A DNA stretch of 64,000 nucleotides from Nemopilema nomurai. Lineage: Eukaryota; Cnidaria; Scyphozoa; Rhizostomeae; Rhizostomatidae. Made by a program: the position numbers and the translations under genes. The notes under the pieces were generated by a model, which saw only the letters and a list, made by a program, of their open reading frames with translations, did not search any database and was not told the DNA's origin. The stretch covers positions 999,820 through 1,063,819 of the forward strand of contig ML133493.1 of assembly GCA_003864495.1 (NCBI GenBank), in the 5' to 3' direction. Below, in pieces: positions 1 through 13,414 of this stretch. How positions within the stretch are numbered: position 1 is the first letter of the stretch; each line of letters begins with the position of its first letter.

Positions 1-1400
1 CAGTCATAAGGACACTTCCGGAATACCCATTGACCTGCGACGAGTAATGGGGAAAAGTAAAAAAGTAATCTAAACCGTCCTAAATATATATGAGTAGCCT
101 GCCTGGGATACCAAGTCCACGCATAAATTCGATCATTTTTTATTCTAAATACAGAGTCAGTTTGCTAGAGAGTTTGGTAAAAGATTAGAGTAATATCGAG
201 ACCCTCGTAAAATGATTAACCACTTGGGAAGCACAAACTTACAGAAAATATTAAAGGCAAAACAGCAAGACAAAAGAGTAACATGATAGCTTACCCTAAC
301 AGTGGGGAATCCATTTTCACTGACGCCTCTTATTGGGCCACGACAGCCCTCGCTTTCATATCGAGCACGGTATGACTATGAGAAATACGGGAAAACAGTT
401 TATAACTTGTGAGAATTGGCCGGACACCATGCTACTAGAATTGATAAATAGCGGACAACCAAATTGGAAACAAGGGCTTCAAAAGCTAGACAACAATCAA
501 TACGCAGGAGCAAATATGGCAGAGCAAATATGGCAGAGCCAATACGCATACACGAGGCTCGGTCACGTGCCAATGGCTTAGGCCTACCACGAACGAGGTA
601 CATTCCCACAAATAGGTGCTTTTGAGCTGATTTAAAGGTGGTTTGAACAAAGAAAGATAACACGCACAATTTGGGCGTGCTTCTAATTCAATCATGGATA
701 TTCGTGATCGATTCAGCAGGAGTCCTTTCAGGGGAAGTTATAAACAAGCGCTGTCTGATTGTAGTCTTAAAAGATAAGACACGGATTCGTTGCAAGCCAG
801 TTCTTTGACAAGGGAAATGCATTAGGAAGGGGTACTGAAGAGGTGCAGGGGCAAGGGAAGTTTACAGGAAGATCCAAGGGACAATATAGCAACGGATCTA
901 ATAAAGGGTACAAGCAAAATACAAGCAATTATTGTGGCAATTGAAATATTTAAAGTGATACTATTCCTAATACAATAACGATTTAAGAAATTCATAAGTG
1001 TATTTGAATGTAAATAATTAAATGCTGCAAAATGATAACCATATAAAGTGTCATCTTAATGAAATTAAACTTATAATCATCCTAGATGCATAAATAAGGA
1101 AATGTCGCATTAAATTTAGTTATCACGAGGAATCACACGGCAGAATTAACAGATTGTATCATTCAGTCGGGCTTAAACAGATAAAAAACATCTTATCCAT
1201 TTAATCTTAGAGAACGGAATTTCCTTTTCAAAGTGATTATTTTCATCTTAGTAATAAGTGGAAACTTTCCAAAGCAACAAGAAAAAGGTATTTATCTTTT
1301 GCAAAAGTGATAATAAATAGTCGAAACGTATTTCGGTGTTCAAACGTATTAGTCACAAGGTAGAGGAACTTCTGGAGACAAAAATGACATTGCTACGTAC

Positions 1401-3547
1401 CTCTTCTGGTTCTTCGACCATCTCTAAATTCGGAACTGTAACTGAGCTTTTCTCCTTCTGGTAATCCACTTCCATCGACGACTCGACTTTGCAAACCGTT
1501 TTACCATCTTGGGTCTTCTCCTGATTCTCCTTCGTACAAGTACTTGCTTCTCGAACCGACAGCATTAGGGCTTGTAGCTCCTCCACAGCTGATGGCTCTT
1601 GGGGCTTAGCAGCTCTCCCTGGAAAGAAAAAGGGACTGTGTGTGAGCGAAATGCTTGCGTTGACGAAGTGATCTTAAAAGAAAAATAAGGGAATTCCAAA
1701 ATGATAGTACGTAATCAATCCAGAATGATATTAGCTTATTTATTAGAAAAACGAAAACGATGGGAGAACTTTTCTAAATATATTAGAAAAGTAAAACAAT
1801 GGGAGATTAAGTCAATATTAATCGGTCCTGTCATTGAATTAATCATCTAAAATATGCTTAATGTTTTTCGCAACCCCTCGTCTAGTTGTAAATAATAAAG
1901 AGTTAGACACTGTATTCGAATTAATAGCGCAATCGCTGCACAACAAATGTTTGCTGGGTGTAGCTTCATGTTGTTGTCTCCCTTTGAAAGGATTGATGCT
2001 TTGTGCTACGCGTAATGTAATAACTGAAAAACAAATCAAAACTGCTACATGCTTCAGTTTCAATAATTACTTTCAGCTTTTTCGCCAAAGGAAATTGAGA
2101 CGAGACTTTCAAGACACGTCCAAAGATTTACTTAGCTAAGTTGGAAAGGAAGGAGAAGAAATACGAACCGGGCGAAGGGCCTTGGTAAGACCTGTTGGCA
2201 GACTTGGCCGCATCCTGAGAATCGTCATCTTCGTCATCTTCTTCTCCGTCCTCCAGGCTGATGACACTGTCGCACGAATCCTCGGGAATGTAGCGGAAGG
2301 CGTTGTTCACACCGCTGCTGCTGCGAGGCACTTTGGTTTTCTCGTCCGGCCGAACAAACTCGTGTTCGTCCGCTAAGGCATTACGATCCATGGACAGCTC
2401 TGGGCTTTCCCTCAAGTTCAGCGGTGAAAAGAATTTGATGTATGGATTCGGAGTTAGTTTGTTGGCTAATGCGCGGATCGACACCTTTTCTGTAAATGTT
2501 CTGCTTCGCTGTTGCTCGTAAATATCGCTCTGTCCACAACTCAACCCATAACGAAAACTTTTCTTGTTGCCTGGAACAGAAATCGACTATTCAAGCACTT
2601 CTTCTGACTATATGCCAAAAAAACAATATTCACAGTCAACATTTGAGAACTGAGTCTTGCGGCCTAAAAGAATTCATTTGTGAGATGTGTTTTGTTCTTC
2701 TTCATAACCCATTGACAGACAGATGGGAGTTTCTGGGAACCAACAAAATCTCGTTAGGAAGCTTAAACGTTATGGGCGTGTCAACAAATCTTCGCAGTAT
2801 CCCCAAGAAGAAGCTAAAAAATAACTAAAAAGGCAAGGTCGTTTAAAGTTGACTAACAGATCAGGTTTGTGGAAATTGCAACGAAAACAATCGTAGACTA
2901 GCAAGAAGCATTATTTAAACTGAAATTGCACGATTGTATTTAAAAGGAGAGGAAGTTTTGAGTTAAAAGGACATTAAGTAGTACAGATATAGGCAACGCA
3001 ATCAGCCTGAATGAGGCTTTTGGCTACAGAAGAGAGGTTTTCATAACTTGGCTTAAATCAGATTAATTAAACAATTGGAACAGGGCGATTGGGGTGTCAC
3101 GAGGCTTGATCTCTTCAAAGCTTCAAATGATGTATATAATAAAAGATGAACAATGACAGGGGAAAAAAGAGCAAGAAGTGTTGATAGAATAGATCGATAG
3201 ATTTGAGTTGATTTCACCCATGGCGTGGAAAAAGTTTCACGGTGTTGATCATATCATATCATATCATATCATATCACAAAGAAGGGTGCCCTCGTGCAAG
3301 AGAGAAGGGTGCCCTCGTGCAAGAGAGAAGGGTGCCCACGTGCAAGAGAGAAGGGTGCCCACGTGCAAGAGAGAAGGGTGCCCACGTGCATAAACACTGT
3401 ACTGTGAACTGTACATAGTACTGTCGATCATACGAATCTTACCCGGAAATGGTGGCCAGCTCGGTAGACCGCAGTTGTTGTCGTTGCAAGGAGAGGCAAG
3501 CTGTGAATTCTTAGCCCCGTTTTCTGCGACTTCTTGAAGAAAGAGGT
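1401..3547 (-). CDS. Unrecognised acidic protein, three internal exons (partial gene)
   Basis: Three consecutive open segments on the minus strand have good acceptors and agree in phase: 3443-3547, 2169-2489 and 1401-1618. Together they give about 214 codons with no stop. The first reads ...NGAKNSQLASP..., the second contains LANKLTPNPYIKFFSPL and then a strongly acidic run (EDGEEDDEDDDSQD), and the third contains VEELQALMLSVREAS followed by a Lys/Glu-rich stretch. The donor of the middle exon is GTTCGT, weaker than usual; the others are GTAAGA and GTACGT. No start or stop codon was found, so exons are missing upstream (beyond 3547) and downstream (below 1401, possibly outside the window). 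I see no catalytic motif, signal peptide or membrane segment. The acidic, Ser-rich composition suggests a disordered regulatory or adaptor protein, but that is inference. I do not recognise the family. Confidence 0.5.
3248..3276. repeat. Pentanucleotide microsatellite (ATATC)n
   Basis: Five perfect copies of ATATC sit at 3251-3275, directly before the 23-bp minisatellite. The tract lies in an intron of the unrecognised gene at 1.4-3.5 kb. Confidence 0.85.
3283..3392. repeat. 23-bp minisatellite, five copies, three carrying CACGTG
   Basis: Unit starts, read from AGGGTGCCC, are 3283, 3306, 3329, 3352 and 3375, a constant 23-bp period. The first two copies read CCCTCGTGC and the last three CCCACGTGC, so three units carry the E-box palindrome CACGTG. 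Because 23 is not a multiple of 3 the array is open in several frames, which makes short false ORFs on both strands. Confidence 0.9.
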
Positions 3548-3629
3548 CTGCAAACGGAAGGGTAACAGTGACGAAAACATATTGCCCAATTCTCAATGCT
3601 ACGAACATCTAGAAACAATAATTGTAGCC

Positions 3630-4093
3630 TACCGCATTTACTTGAGTGGGTGCCGCCCCGTTTAAGCGCCGCCTCCGTGTAAGCACCACCCCCGTATAAG
3701 CGCCGTCCCCGTGTAAGAATCTTTATCGAAAAACCCTTTAGAATCGTTAAAATCAAACAGGAAAAAGACTGCAAATGATGTAACGGATTGATGAAAAAAT
3801 TTCAAATCTACCTCGGGAAATTATTTTCTTGTATCAAAACGCACTTAAGTTCAAAGTGAGAACATTTTGATAAAGGTTTTTTCTTTAACTCTCTTATGAG
3901 AATCAGTGACACTTACATTATATGAACTTTAAAAATATTTTCAAACCTGCAATTTCTACCACAAAAAGTTTGTCAACTTATTTGCTCTATCAAGAAAATA
4001 CAGGGTTTTTAAGAAACGTAGCCGAATAAGCGCCGCATCAAAAGTACCGGAAACTAAAAGAGCGCCGTGGCTCTTACTTGAGTAAATACGGTA
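3630..4093. mobile_element. MITE-like inverted-repeat element, GC-rich arms (copy 1)
   Basis: The left end (from 3630) reads TACCGCATTTACTTGAGTGG and the right end, reverse-complemented (from 4093), reads TACCGTATTTACTCAAGTAA, so the termini are imperfect inverted repeats bounded by TA. Arms just inside are rich in AAGCGCCGCCTCCG-type GC runs in otherwise AT-rich sequence. There is no coding capacity. It fits a non-autonomous DNA transposon with a TA target preference; the superfamily is not determined. A related copy lies at 33739-34074. Confidence 0.6.
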
Positions 4094-6760
4094 TGTCCAA
4101 TCTAGGTTGACATTAATCTGGGTAAACCGGTGTGCACCTAGGAAACCGGTTTAAACCAACCATTCTCCGCTGTTTGGTTGAAGCATGGTTAGAAATTATA
4201 CATATACATAGGAATTGGAGATGGTGTGGAATGGACTTTGGAAAAGAGTTCTAAAGTGTGACGTTGCCAAAAATCTACTTTCAGAATCTTTGAATTTAAA
4301 CCTCATAACATGAAAGATCATAACGAAATACTTCTAAATAACAAAACTCGCAAAATATGTTTAAGAGACCAAAATACAGAGATTTGATAGGGTAGAGAGC
4401 CAACATGTGGCCATATCTTCAACAATCTGTAAGACAATTTTGGATACTCAAAAGGAATTGATTATGCTCTTTTAGGTTATGGGATCGAAATTCAAAAATT
4501 CCTAAAATAGATTTTTGTGAGGTCATAACTTTAAAACTCCATTGGGGAGATATTAGACAGCAGAGAATTTGTTGTTGCGCGATTAGGGGACGACCGTAAG
4601 TAAGGACGTCAAGATCTACGCCCATTTATTTTGCATGAAAAGACGCTGTTTGCTTGGAAAGCTGCTGTAGCCGTGGTTCCGTAAACACCTAAACGCAGGC
4701 AGAACAGGACACAACAGCAACCACGCTGGTCAATGCTTACGTGACGCCTAACGGAAAGGAGGTCAAAGGACTTCGTAACTATTTGCTGGATTGACAAGGA
4801 CAGTCCGAGCGCAATGCAGTAAGGGTTCACACCTGGTCAGTTCGACTCGGTTGCCTTAAGTCTCCACCGAAGTCTTGTTTCTTTTCGAAGGTGATCTTGC
4901 TTACCAGAGCAAGTAAAAATCCTGGCATTATGAAACGATGCATGGAGTTACATCAAAATGATATATGGACAAAAAATAGACGGGCAAAAGATAGAGAGAC
5001 GCACTGAGAGATAAATATCCCAAAAAGCTGGTACACTGAAAACCTCACCAATCTCTTCCACCCCATAATGCATCGTCGTTTTTATATGCAGTGGAAGAGT
5101 ACTGCACTTTCCAGCGATCTCCACAAGGCCTCGAGCAAAGCTGCCTGCGTTTGCAACGGTCTGTCTGGAACTGCAGCATGGTCTGTTATTTCTCCCTTTC
5201 AAATACGACTTTACGTTTTATATAGCAGATATATTTAGACCAATTACAGAAACCAAATGCTGTTGTTCAGAGCCCACGCAGTAGATGTTGCATTAGGTAA
5301 TCATCAAATATCTTCCGCATGACAACATGGACAGGTCCCTGGGAATAGCATAAGCCGTTTCGGGTGGGTGGTATTGGTACAGTGATAAAATCGCGGCAAA
5401 CGCTACAGACAATGGCGAAGCTAGCCTAGAACTGATGGTCCTGCTCAAAATCCGATCAGCCTGGCAAATTTTATTTAGGGACATCGACACCCGAGAACTT
5501 TTCTATAAGGCTTCAGTATGGAGCTGCGTCGAAGGGGTGTCGTCAATTTCGCCAAAACCTAAAGTAACTAAACAAGACCCCCTAGTACATGTCAGGTACA
5601 TCGATTTTAGGATGCACATAAAGTTTCATCAAATCTGAACAGTTTTGCAAGAGTTATTTAGGGACACTTTTTGGTGATGTATTTGGGGGTTTCCTCGGAG
5701 CTGTTTTCAAGAATCTTCCGAAGTTAGAGTTTTGTAGTTTTACGCTTTCAATTGGTAAGCAATTGAAGAAAAGGTAGGTTTTCTGTTGTTTTGTGTTGAT
5801 TTCCCTTTTTTGTTTTTGCCCTTAAGTCGTATATTTGTTCAAATCGGGATATGCCGTTTTACCTCGAATGTCTAATTTCTAGGCCATGTCAAAAGTTTTT
5901 CGACCTTTTTGCTCATCTTCGAAAGTTATCACAAACACGAAGTTGAATGTATTGATCGTGCACAGGGCATTCCAAAAAACGACAATACGAAGACTATATC
6001 GTTTGCTTAGAAGCCGTGGCAAGTCACGCTCTCTTCTCGCTTAAAACGAACTACTTTGCTGTTTGGGAAATTCAAAAGGGTTCTTGACAACGGCTGAAAG
6101 AATTAATCCAGTTGGCCTTTTCGGAGTCATACGCTTGACTGAAATTGAACGATCGCTGACCTCTATCACTGATCATCTTATCTGATGGTCAATCGCTGTG
6201 GAAGTAGATCTGCCTACTTTGCTGTGACCGCACGCACCAGGAATGCGGATCTTTAGGCACCAAATGGAACTATTCTGTGACCAAACGACTTCATAATGCA
6301 GCCTCTCTTCTGAGATAATCCCGACTACTGCATAATACTAAACAGGCGACGAATCGTCAGAGAATAAATTGCAGCCATCGAACCGATTGCGTGAATTAAG
6401 ATTTTACAAAAAGGTGTTCGATTCTACGACAGTTGACAGTCTACTAAGTTTGTGCTATGTTTTGAGAAATCAAGTGTTGTCACGTGATCGATGATGTAAT
6501 GTTTTAGGTATAAACTTACAGATGAGGTGAATTATCCAGAAAATGATAGCTGCCATCCTAAACGGCTCTTTTTACTGGGATAAAAAAGGCGACTACTCTA
6601 GTCTGAATAAAGTCGGTAGGATCTATCATAATTAGGGGCTGTAAAATGTTTGTGAGATATTTGACAAGATGACGAACCCCAGTAAAAATATATCCTTAGC
6701 TTGACTTTAAAGTTGCATTGGAAAATGGCACCATAATTTTGCACACTTAGGCACATTTTG

Positions 6761-6777
6761 CCCCCCCCCCCCCCCCC
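6761..6777. repeat. Poly-C tract (17 C)
   Basis: A perfect run of 17 C on the plus strand. A second run of 13 C lies at 7077-7089. Homopolymers of this length are prone to length errors in assembly and may also vary in nature. Confidence 0.9.
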
Positions 6778-9700
6778 TCCTGATTGGAAAATTGAGTTCC
6801 TTCACCTTTTGGCAGAATGTTTTGCTCTTCTACGCTTAAGCCATTTACAACAGTTTTTCGCAACTCGAAGATGTTCAAAGGCTTTGCAAATCGAAGGTTT
6901 GTTTATGCTAAATCTGTGAAGTAGAATTTGAAGTTGACATTTTAAACAGGTAATAAATCGTGCAACGAAAGAGACTGATGTCCTAAATTAACAAAAAATA
7001 TCTGCATCGTTTATACCATCAGAAAAGCTCTTTAAACAAAAGGCTAGGCTTTGTAAGCAGGTCCTGCCCAGATCCTCCCCCCCCCCCCCAAACAAAATTG
7101 TTCATGCTTCTTGTCATCAGATAGGACGTTCCGCATCTGAATATACCCTGTTTCTGTCCAATATTAGGATATCCCAGGTTTGAAAAGTAGGCAAGACCAG
7201 TGAAAGAGACTAATTGTCTTATTGCTGCCACAAAACCAGTTCCTTTGGCGTACCACTCTGCTTGGAACACTCAAACCCCAACCTTCAGTTGGAGCCTAGG
7301 CTTAGGCCTAGTTTTCGTCACAATCAACTTCTGCTCTGCAAAATTTCTTAGCAAGATTGTGTCCATTTCTGAGTGCAAGACCTATATTTTGTTTCTCCAT
7401 TGTTGGGCACATCAAAATCACAAATTATGGGCACAACAATTATAAAAGTTAGTTGGGGGCTGTGTTTCAAAATACTATTTAAAGCAGTAATAACAGACAG
7501 TTGCAACTATAGAAAACCTACAAATTTAAATTATTTTTCCTGATGAGATCTTTTACTTTGTTTCTTTTTAAATCTTTGATTAATGACTCAAAATTTCTCT
7601 TCACTAGGGTCAGACATTGCTTTGACTATTGCAGGCAATATATACTATTTGAAGACTTAGTACGTGCTTTAACAATATAAGGATCAGATGCCTTTCCTGT
7701 TGCCCATCAGGTTTCTACGAGCCACTTTTATAATTAGGAACTTACAGCTTGTTGAAATTTTTTTCAACTTTATTGCATTGCAAAAATACATTGGTTCAAC
7801 AACTAGGGCATGGCAATACTTATATTCATAAATCATTAATTTCCTTGTTCATTCACACCACTTGCTTTTTATATAAACATTGACATTAACTACCAAGTTG
7901 CCAGGTCATTTGTTTTTTCATAATGGGTACCTGCTACTTGTCTTGTGATAGGCCAAAATATACTAATAAAGTAAGTTGAATCTTTAATGAATTTTTGCAA
8001 ATGCATAATTGTTGTGGTAAAAATTTTATAAAAAATATTCTCATCACAAAAACTTGATAGTTATTGTCATTCTGAAGATATTTTAAGGACTTCATTTCCA
8101 GTGTTAGTGATGTAGTTTTCTCATCTGCAAAATTTTGAGATGTTTGCATTTTATACTTTTATTTGAATACATGGAAGATCTGATTCATCTTCAACAACCA
8201 CAATAGAACCTTCTACATGTTATACCAAATGGCAAACTTAGAATATCTTATAACAGGGGGCAACCATACACACACATCAATACATTCAAACTATTGCAGT
8301 GTACATAGAAACATTCCATTTCTAAAATTCCATATGAAACTTTATGAAAATTCCATTTCTCTGCACCTCAGAACATTTCTTGACTCACCCATAACTTTTA
8401 TAAAACTATAAGGCTCTTATAAAATAATAAAATAAAATAGTTCTTGTAAGCATAAAAAATACTGTTTTCATAACTTCATTTGAGAAAGGGGGTGTGACTT
8501 TCGAACAACCTGTATTCGCCAATCTTAGAAATAGTCCACGTTGTAAGTGATACCAGTCCGAATGTATTCTGAGAGCATTTGACCCATGCTTTCGACTACG
8601 TGCAACTCGTCCGTTTTTCGGTGCTCTGGCTTCACAAAACCCATCCAATATCAATATTATTAGTCAGAATTTAAAATTTTCAGACATACATTGTAGAACA
8701 AATCTTTTAGGTTGTCCATTCTTTATCCTACCGAACCCTTATTTGAGGTTGCAAACGATTCATTTATAGCAGAAGTGACTAATAATGATTGAAAAAGATT
8801 GATGAAAACACGACGAATGTTTTTTATGAAAAGAGCCTCAAAGGTTTCAAAAAAGGACCAGAGGAGCCAATAAAATTCCACGCGTTAATTTTATCGCTAA
8901 CTTCCAGGAACGAACGAACGTCAGTGTTATTCGCATCATGACTTCCAAAACGACATTAAACGTGAGAAAATTTACACAGAAAAGCATTTGTTATTACAGA
9001 ATACATTTCTGCCTATATGGAACAATCCTTCAGATTAGCAATCAGATTTGGATACCAGTTTAAATGTCATCTATAGCAAGAATGCTGCACAGGACATTAC
9101 TGGCTGAATATTGTTTACCATTAAGTGCTCAAGGCCCGTGGCACCGAGAAAGCCAGAATACTCTACCTTTAATCAAAATGTCATCGCTTATAAGATGTGG
9201 TTTAAGGTGTAACTAAGGTCATACAAAGTGGGTTCCCAGACAGCAACATCCTTGAGCAATATGACCTTTTTTATGCAATGGAATCCTCTCGGAAACGCGG
9301 GCTACGAGCGACTTAAAAACATACGATAGAAAATAGCGAACAAACTGAAGAATGATAGGACTCAAACTTATGCTAATACAATAAACTTACTGGTTTTCAC
9401 TTGCAATACTTCTGCTTGTCCAATTGGCTGTCAGAGTAGATGAAACAACCCATTCCGGTTAATTCCCTGTTTCAAACACATGCTTGGTTTTGTCTGTGAA
9501 TCCTGAAAGCCTCGTTCCGAAACAGCCGTTTCGCCACTTGTCTCAACCTACACCATCTGCTTAGCGGTTTGGAAGTCTTTGAGTAGTCTTCCGTATTTAA
9601 ACCTAAAACATGTTCACCCAAATTGCAGTTGTTCAGTTTGCATTGAAATTATGCCAGAGGTAAGAAAACGATGGGCATAAAAAAGCATGCTAAGCTTCCC

Positions 9701-11827
9701 TACAGTCACAAGAAGCCATGACAGCTATGTGAAAGGCGCACGCCGCTACGTCAGAGCTTCGGCCTAAGTCGCAAATTAGTTCAAATAAAGGCCAAGGAGC
9801 CGAAAATCCACATCCTTTTCATTTCATTCTTATAGCAAAATTGAGGATATATAGAAAACAATGAAAAAATACAAAGAAACTAATGCGAAGTCCGATTCAA
9901 GTTCTAGGGATGATACAAGTCTGTAATTCAAAACTGTATAATGAAAACAAGAAATCATTCTGTTAGCTTCGTCAAGTAAGCATAGATAAACCAATATATC
10001 TCTTTTGAATTGCGGAAGAAGCCGAAGCCTTTTCTTTGGTGAGGGTTGGCAGCGCCTTATGAGTTGAGTCGAATTATACAGGCCGTGCGGTTCAGACAAA
10101 TGCTTTATCAACAGCGCTATAGCTTCGACTTCGTGTTGTTTACCGTTCAAAACCCAGTTACTCTAATACCATTGACTAAGGAAACGCTAGAATTATCTGG
10201 GCGCTACAGTTGCGATGGTGAATAACATTTGCCCCCAAATGTAACCCTTGTTGTTGAAATACCGAAGTCACAGTTGTTACTAACTGCAAATCGACCTTTT
10301 CTTCGAAATATTTTCATTTTCAGAAGGGCATTTCTAGCGACGGGTAGTATAGTTGCGGAGACGAGGCTTGGAAATGGAATGACGGTTGCTTTTCGCGATG
10401 CAGTATAAACTGAAAATTACATTGAAATGACAGGGTAGGGAACCATTTTTATAAGACCCACTGTGTTTTCTATTTATTCATTTTCATAACACATTAGGAA
10501 TGATGCAGCACCCAAAATGCATGCACAAGGATCCAGCCTGATTCCCTACCCTAGTGGGATGAGCCCCCTTAATCTGGCCCCGCTACTTTTAAAATAGTCT
10601 TGAGGCCCCTGAAACAGCCTTAGATCCCAACAAAAACAAGACCAAAATCGGAAAGAATGGACTTGAAATTTGATATTCTCAGAGTATTGAAAAATATGCC
10701 AAGAATTTTGTTGTTGTTCTTATCAGCTGTTCGGAAGAAACACGTCTGAAATCTGAGACGGTGGAACTCTGCTTGATGATGAGGACAGAAAGCGATGGGG
10801 TTCCAGCATGGACATCTTTAATTTGTTTCGAGGCAAGTTCCGAAAAGATAATGTAAGAAAGTACTTTTTAGAGGCAAATAAAAGTTCATAGTTTTAACTG
10901 GTGCCTCTGCCATAAATTTCCTAACTGAGCTTCCAAACATTCTTTAAAGTCCTTCTAATGAAAGGCTTTAAAAGTCTTAAAATCAGTAGTATTTTCGATT
11001 CAGAAGTGCACAAGGATGCATTGAAGACTAATCTGATTACAGATAAAAGCTATCCCATCTGCGTTCAAAAATGTACACCCAGTTAACTAATTTGTATTCT
11101 CTGGCTGTGCAGCGAGGATATAGGATCAGAAATGAAGCCACCACCATACACAGACAGTAATCCTTTTCAACTTTCTTCAAACGAATTCCGTGCATAATTT
11201 AAAGTGATCCAGAGTTTCACAGGCAGGAACGCCTGAAGCACGAGCTACGCAGAAGCCACATGCAGAAAAATGAATTATTGAGGAATATTTTGTAGCTCCC
11301 CCCCTTGCCTTCTTCATGCAGAAGTCCTTGGCAGTTCTGAAAATGACAAAATATACTCCGAAAGAGGGCGCTTATTCGACAGGGGCAGTTAATTCAGTGG
11401 GGGCGCTTTTCTATTTTTTCTCGTACCATGTAAGGAAGAAAGTTTACTTCAAGCATTTTCCACTTCTTTTTCTAAAGAAGATAATAACAAACATAATACA
11501 CACCCAAGGAATAATTTAAGGTCCTAGAAAATATCAATTTCTTTATCCTCTTCGTGGTCTGAATTAAACCGTTCAGGTCCTGCTATTACAACATCGTTTT
11601 TCTCAATTTCAAATGAGTCAGCATCTTTTTCGATTGCAAATTTGCCTTTAAAGCTTGCCTCTGCAGAAATGTTGAAGATTCAAAGAAAATATTTTAATTT
11701 TGTCTGTACGGAGGCTTAGAGCATTAAATGACAATTATAAAATGACTTCTTGTTTTTTAAGTTTATTGAATGATATGTATAGTATACATGTTGACAATTA
11801 AATGTTTTTTTGCTAAAATCAAATAAA

Positions 11828-12051
11828 CGCCCCGTCCGTTTTAAATCTAAATTAGCGCCCCGTCCGTTTTAAATCTAAATTAGCGCCCCGTCTGTTTTAA
11901 ATCTAAATTAGCGCCACGTCCGTTTTAAATCTAAATTAGCGCCCCGTCTGTTTTATATCTAAATTAGCGCCCCGTCTGTTTTATATCTAAATTAGCGCCC
12001 CGTCCGTTTTAAATCTAAATTAGCGCCCCGTCTGTTTTATATCTAAATTAG
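11828..12051. repeat. 28-bp minisatellite, eight copies
   Basis: The unit, CGCCCCGTCCG followed by TTTTAAATCTAAATTAG, starts at 11828, 11856, 11884, 11912, 11940, 11968, 11996 and 12024. Copies differ by single substitutions (GTCCG/GTCTG, TTAAATC/TTATATC). It is flanked by further GCGCT/GGGCGC motifs at about 11365 and 12052, like the GC-rich arms of the inverted-repeat elements in this window, so it may be an expanded internal part of such an element. Confidence 0.9.
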
Positions 12052-13033
12052 TGGGCGCCATTAATTTAACATTGTTTAAGAGCATATAGCATACGGATAA
12101 CCATATTTAAAATAAGAAAATGTTGAAACGCCCGTTAACACAACTCGACAAAAATATTTAAGGAACCTGTTTCAGTTGTTTCGAGATGTTTGAGTGTGTA
12201 ATTGATGCTTCGTCTTACAATTCTCTGAAACTGAATGATATAGCAGAGCTAAAACTTTTCATAATATTTTGCTTCTAAAAGTATAAAAACGTCGGAAAAT
12301 TACTAGTAACAAACATAAACAGAATTGGACCGAGACTCGGGAGGCTGCAATATATGGTGACCCCTTTCCTGCCAGCCATTCTTCTGCTGCGTTGAGACTG
12401 ACTTTGTGATTCCTCCCAAACCAATTTTGCAACTTTCTGAACACCAAAAATCCCACTTTCATGTGAACTTCCTCCCTTTCGTCATTTTTATTCAAACAAA
12501 GCTAAATGAGCACAAAGAAAAGCCACTACGCAACCGTAAAAACACACCACAATACAAATATATACACTATTCTATAACAAATTGCAAAGCATCGTGTTTT
12601 GTGTCCATTTAATACAATAAAACATCTCAATACGAATTAGAAGATTCCACATAAACTTCACAAAGAAATAAAAACATTTTAAATGACAAAGCTTAGCGTG
12701 AATAAGACGGTTTGAATTAAAAATGCATTTCCTGCATGGGAACTCCTTTTAATCCGCTCTGTTGCATCTTGAAGAGTCTGTTAAATAAAAACTTGAATCT
12801 AAATTACCCAAATCCCCACTGGAAAGCTACGTGAATTGACCTTTCTAGATTGTCTGACCTCTCCAAGTTGAAGGACTCCCTGGATTTTTAGCATTAGACC
12901 GGATTACTGTTTTCTGTAGAAACAGACACAGACTAACATCGACGCTTTCATTTGAATTGATTCATAGCCCAGCCATACGTCATGTCGTGAGCTAGGCCGT
13001 GCCGGCTGAAAACCGGGTGTTGCCTCGGATTTG

Positions 13034-13136
13034 AAAAACGCATTTACGATGAAAACGCATTTCCGATGCAAAAGGCATTTACGATGAAAACGCATTTACG
13101 ATGCAAAAGACATTTACGATGAAAACGCATTTACGG
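13034..13136. repeat. 17-bp tandem repeat, about six copies
   Basis: Repeats of an AAACGCATTTACGATGA-type unit occur, with alternating GATGAAAAC and GATGCAAAA variants that give a higher-order 34-bp period. The tract is noncoding and lies downstream of the MITF stop codon. Confidence 0.75.
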
Positions 13137-13414
13137 TGTGTACTTAATACCGAGTACAATTACCCCAATCACACAAAAATAAAACAATTTCGTTCCAAAA
13201 AGACAAAAAACATCACAAACAAAAATAATACCGGGTTATTACGCAAGTAAAAGTGAAATGTTGTAGCATTTAGCTTGGATGGCACGTGCAATCAAGGAAA
13301 TACGAAGACATAAGCACAAAACCAGGCATAAAAGGATAAAAATGTTAGCTAAAACACAACCATATAATCCGTTATCAAAAATACGCTCCACATAAACACA
13401 GAACGTCTTTAATT

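Larger units (their letters stand above)
4094..13033. other. Gene-poor intergenic stretch
   Basis: I found no exon chain with consistent phase and no recognisable domain here. Open frames at 4.6-4.8 kb and 5.0-5.2 kb on the minus strand have possible splice sites and could be upstream exons of the 1.4-3.5 kb gene, but their phases do not join it. The stretch holds poly-C tracts at 6761-6777 and 7077-7089 and a 28-bp minisatellite at 11828-12051. The rest is AT-rich sequence with frequent stops in all frames. Confidence 0.6.

Noticed and set aside
3208..3393. Open frames through the 23-bp minisatellite
   Set aside because: They are products of the repeat, open because the unit has no stop in several frames.
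4609..5202. Minus frames NPYCIALGLSLSIQQIV and LVEIAGKCSTLPLHIKT as upstream exons of the 1.4-3.5 kb gene
   Set aside because: Possible splice sites exist, but phases do not join the known exons and the protein looks unlike a continuation.
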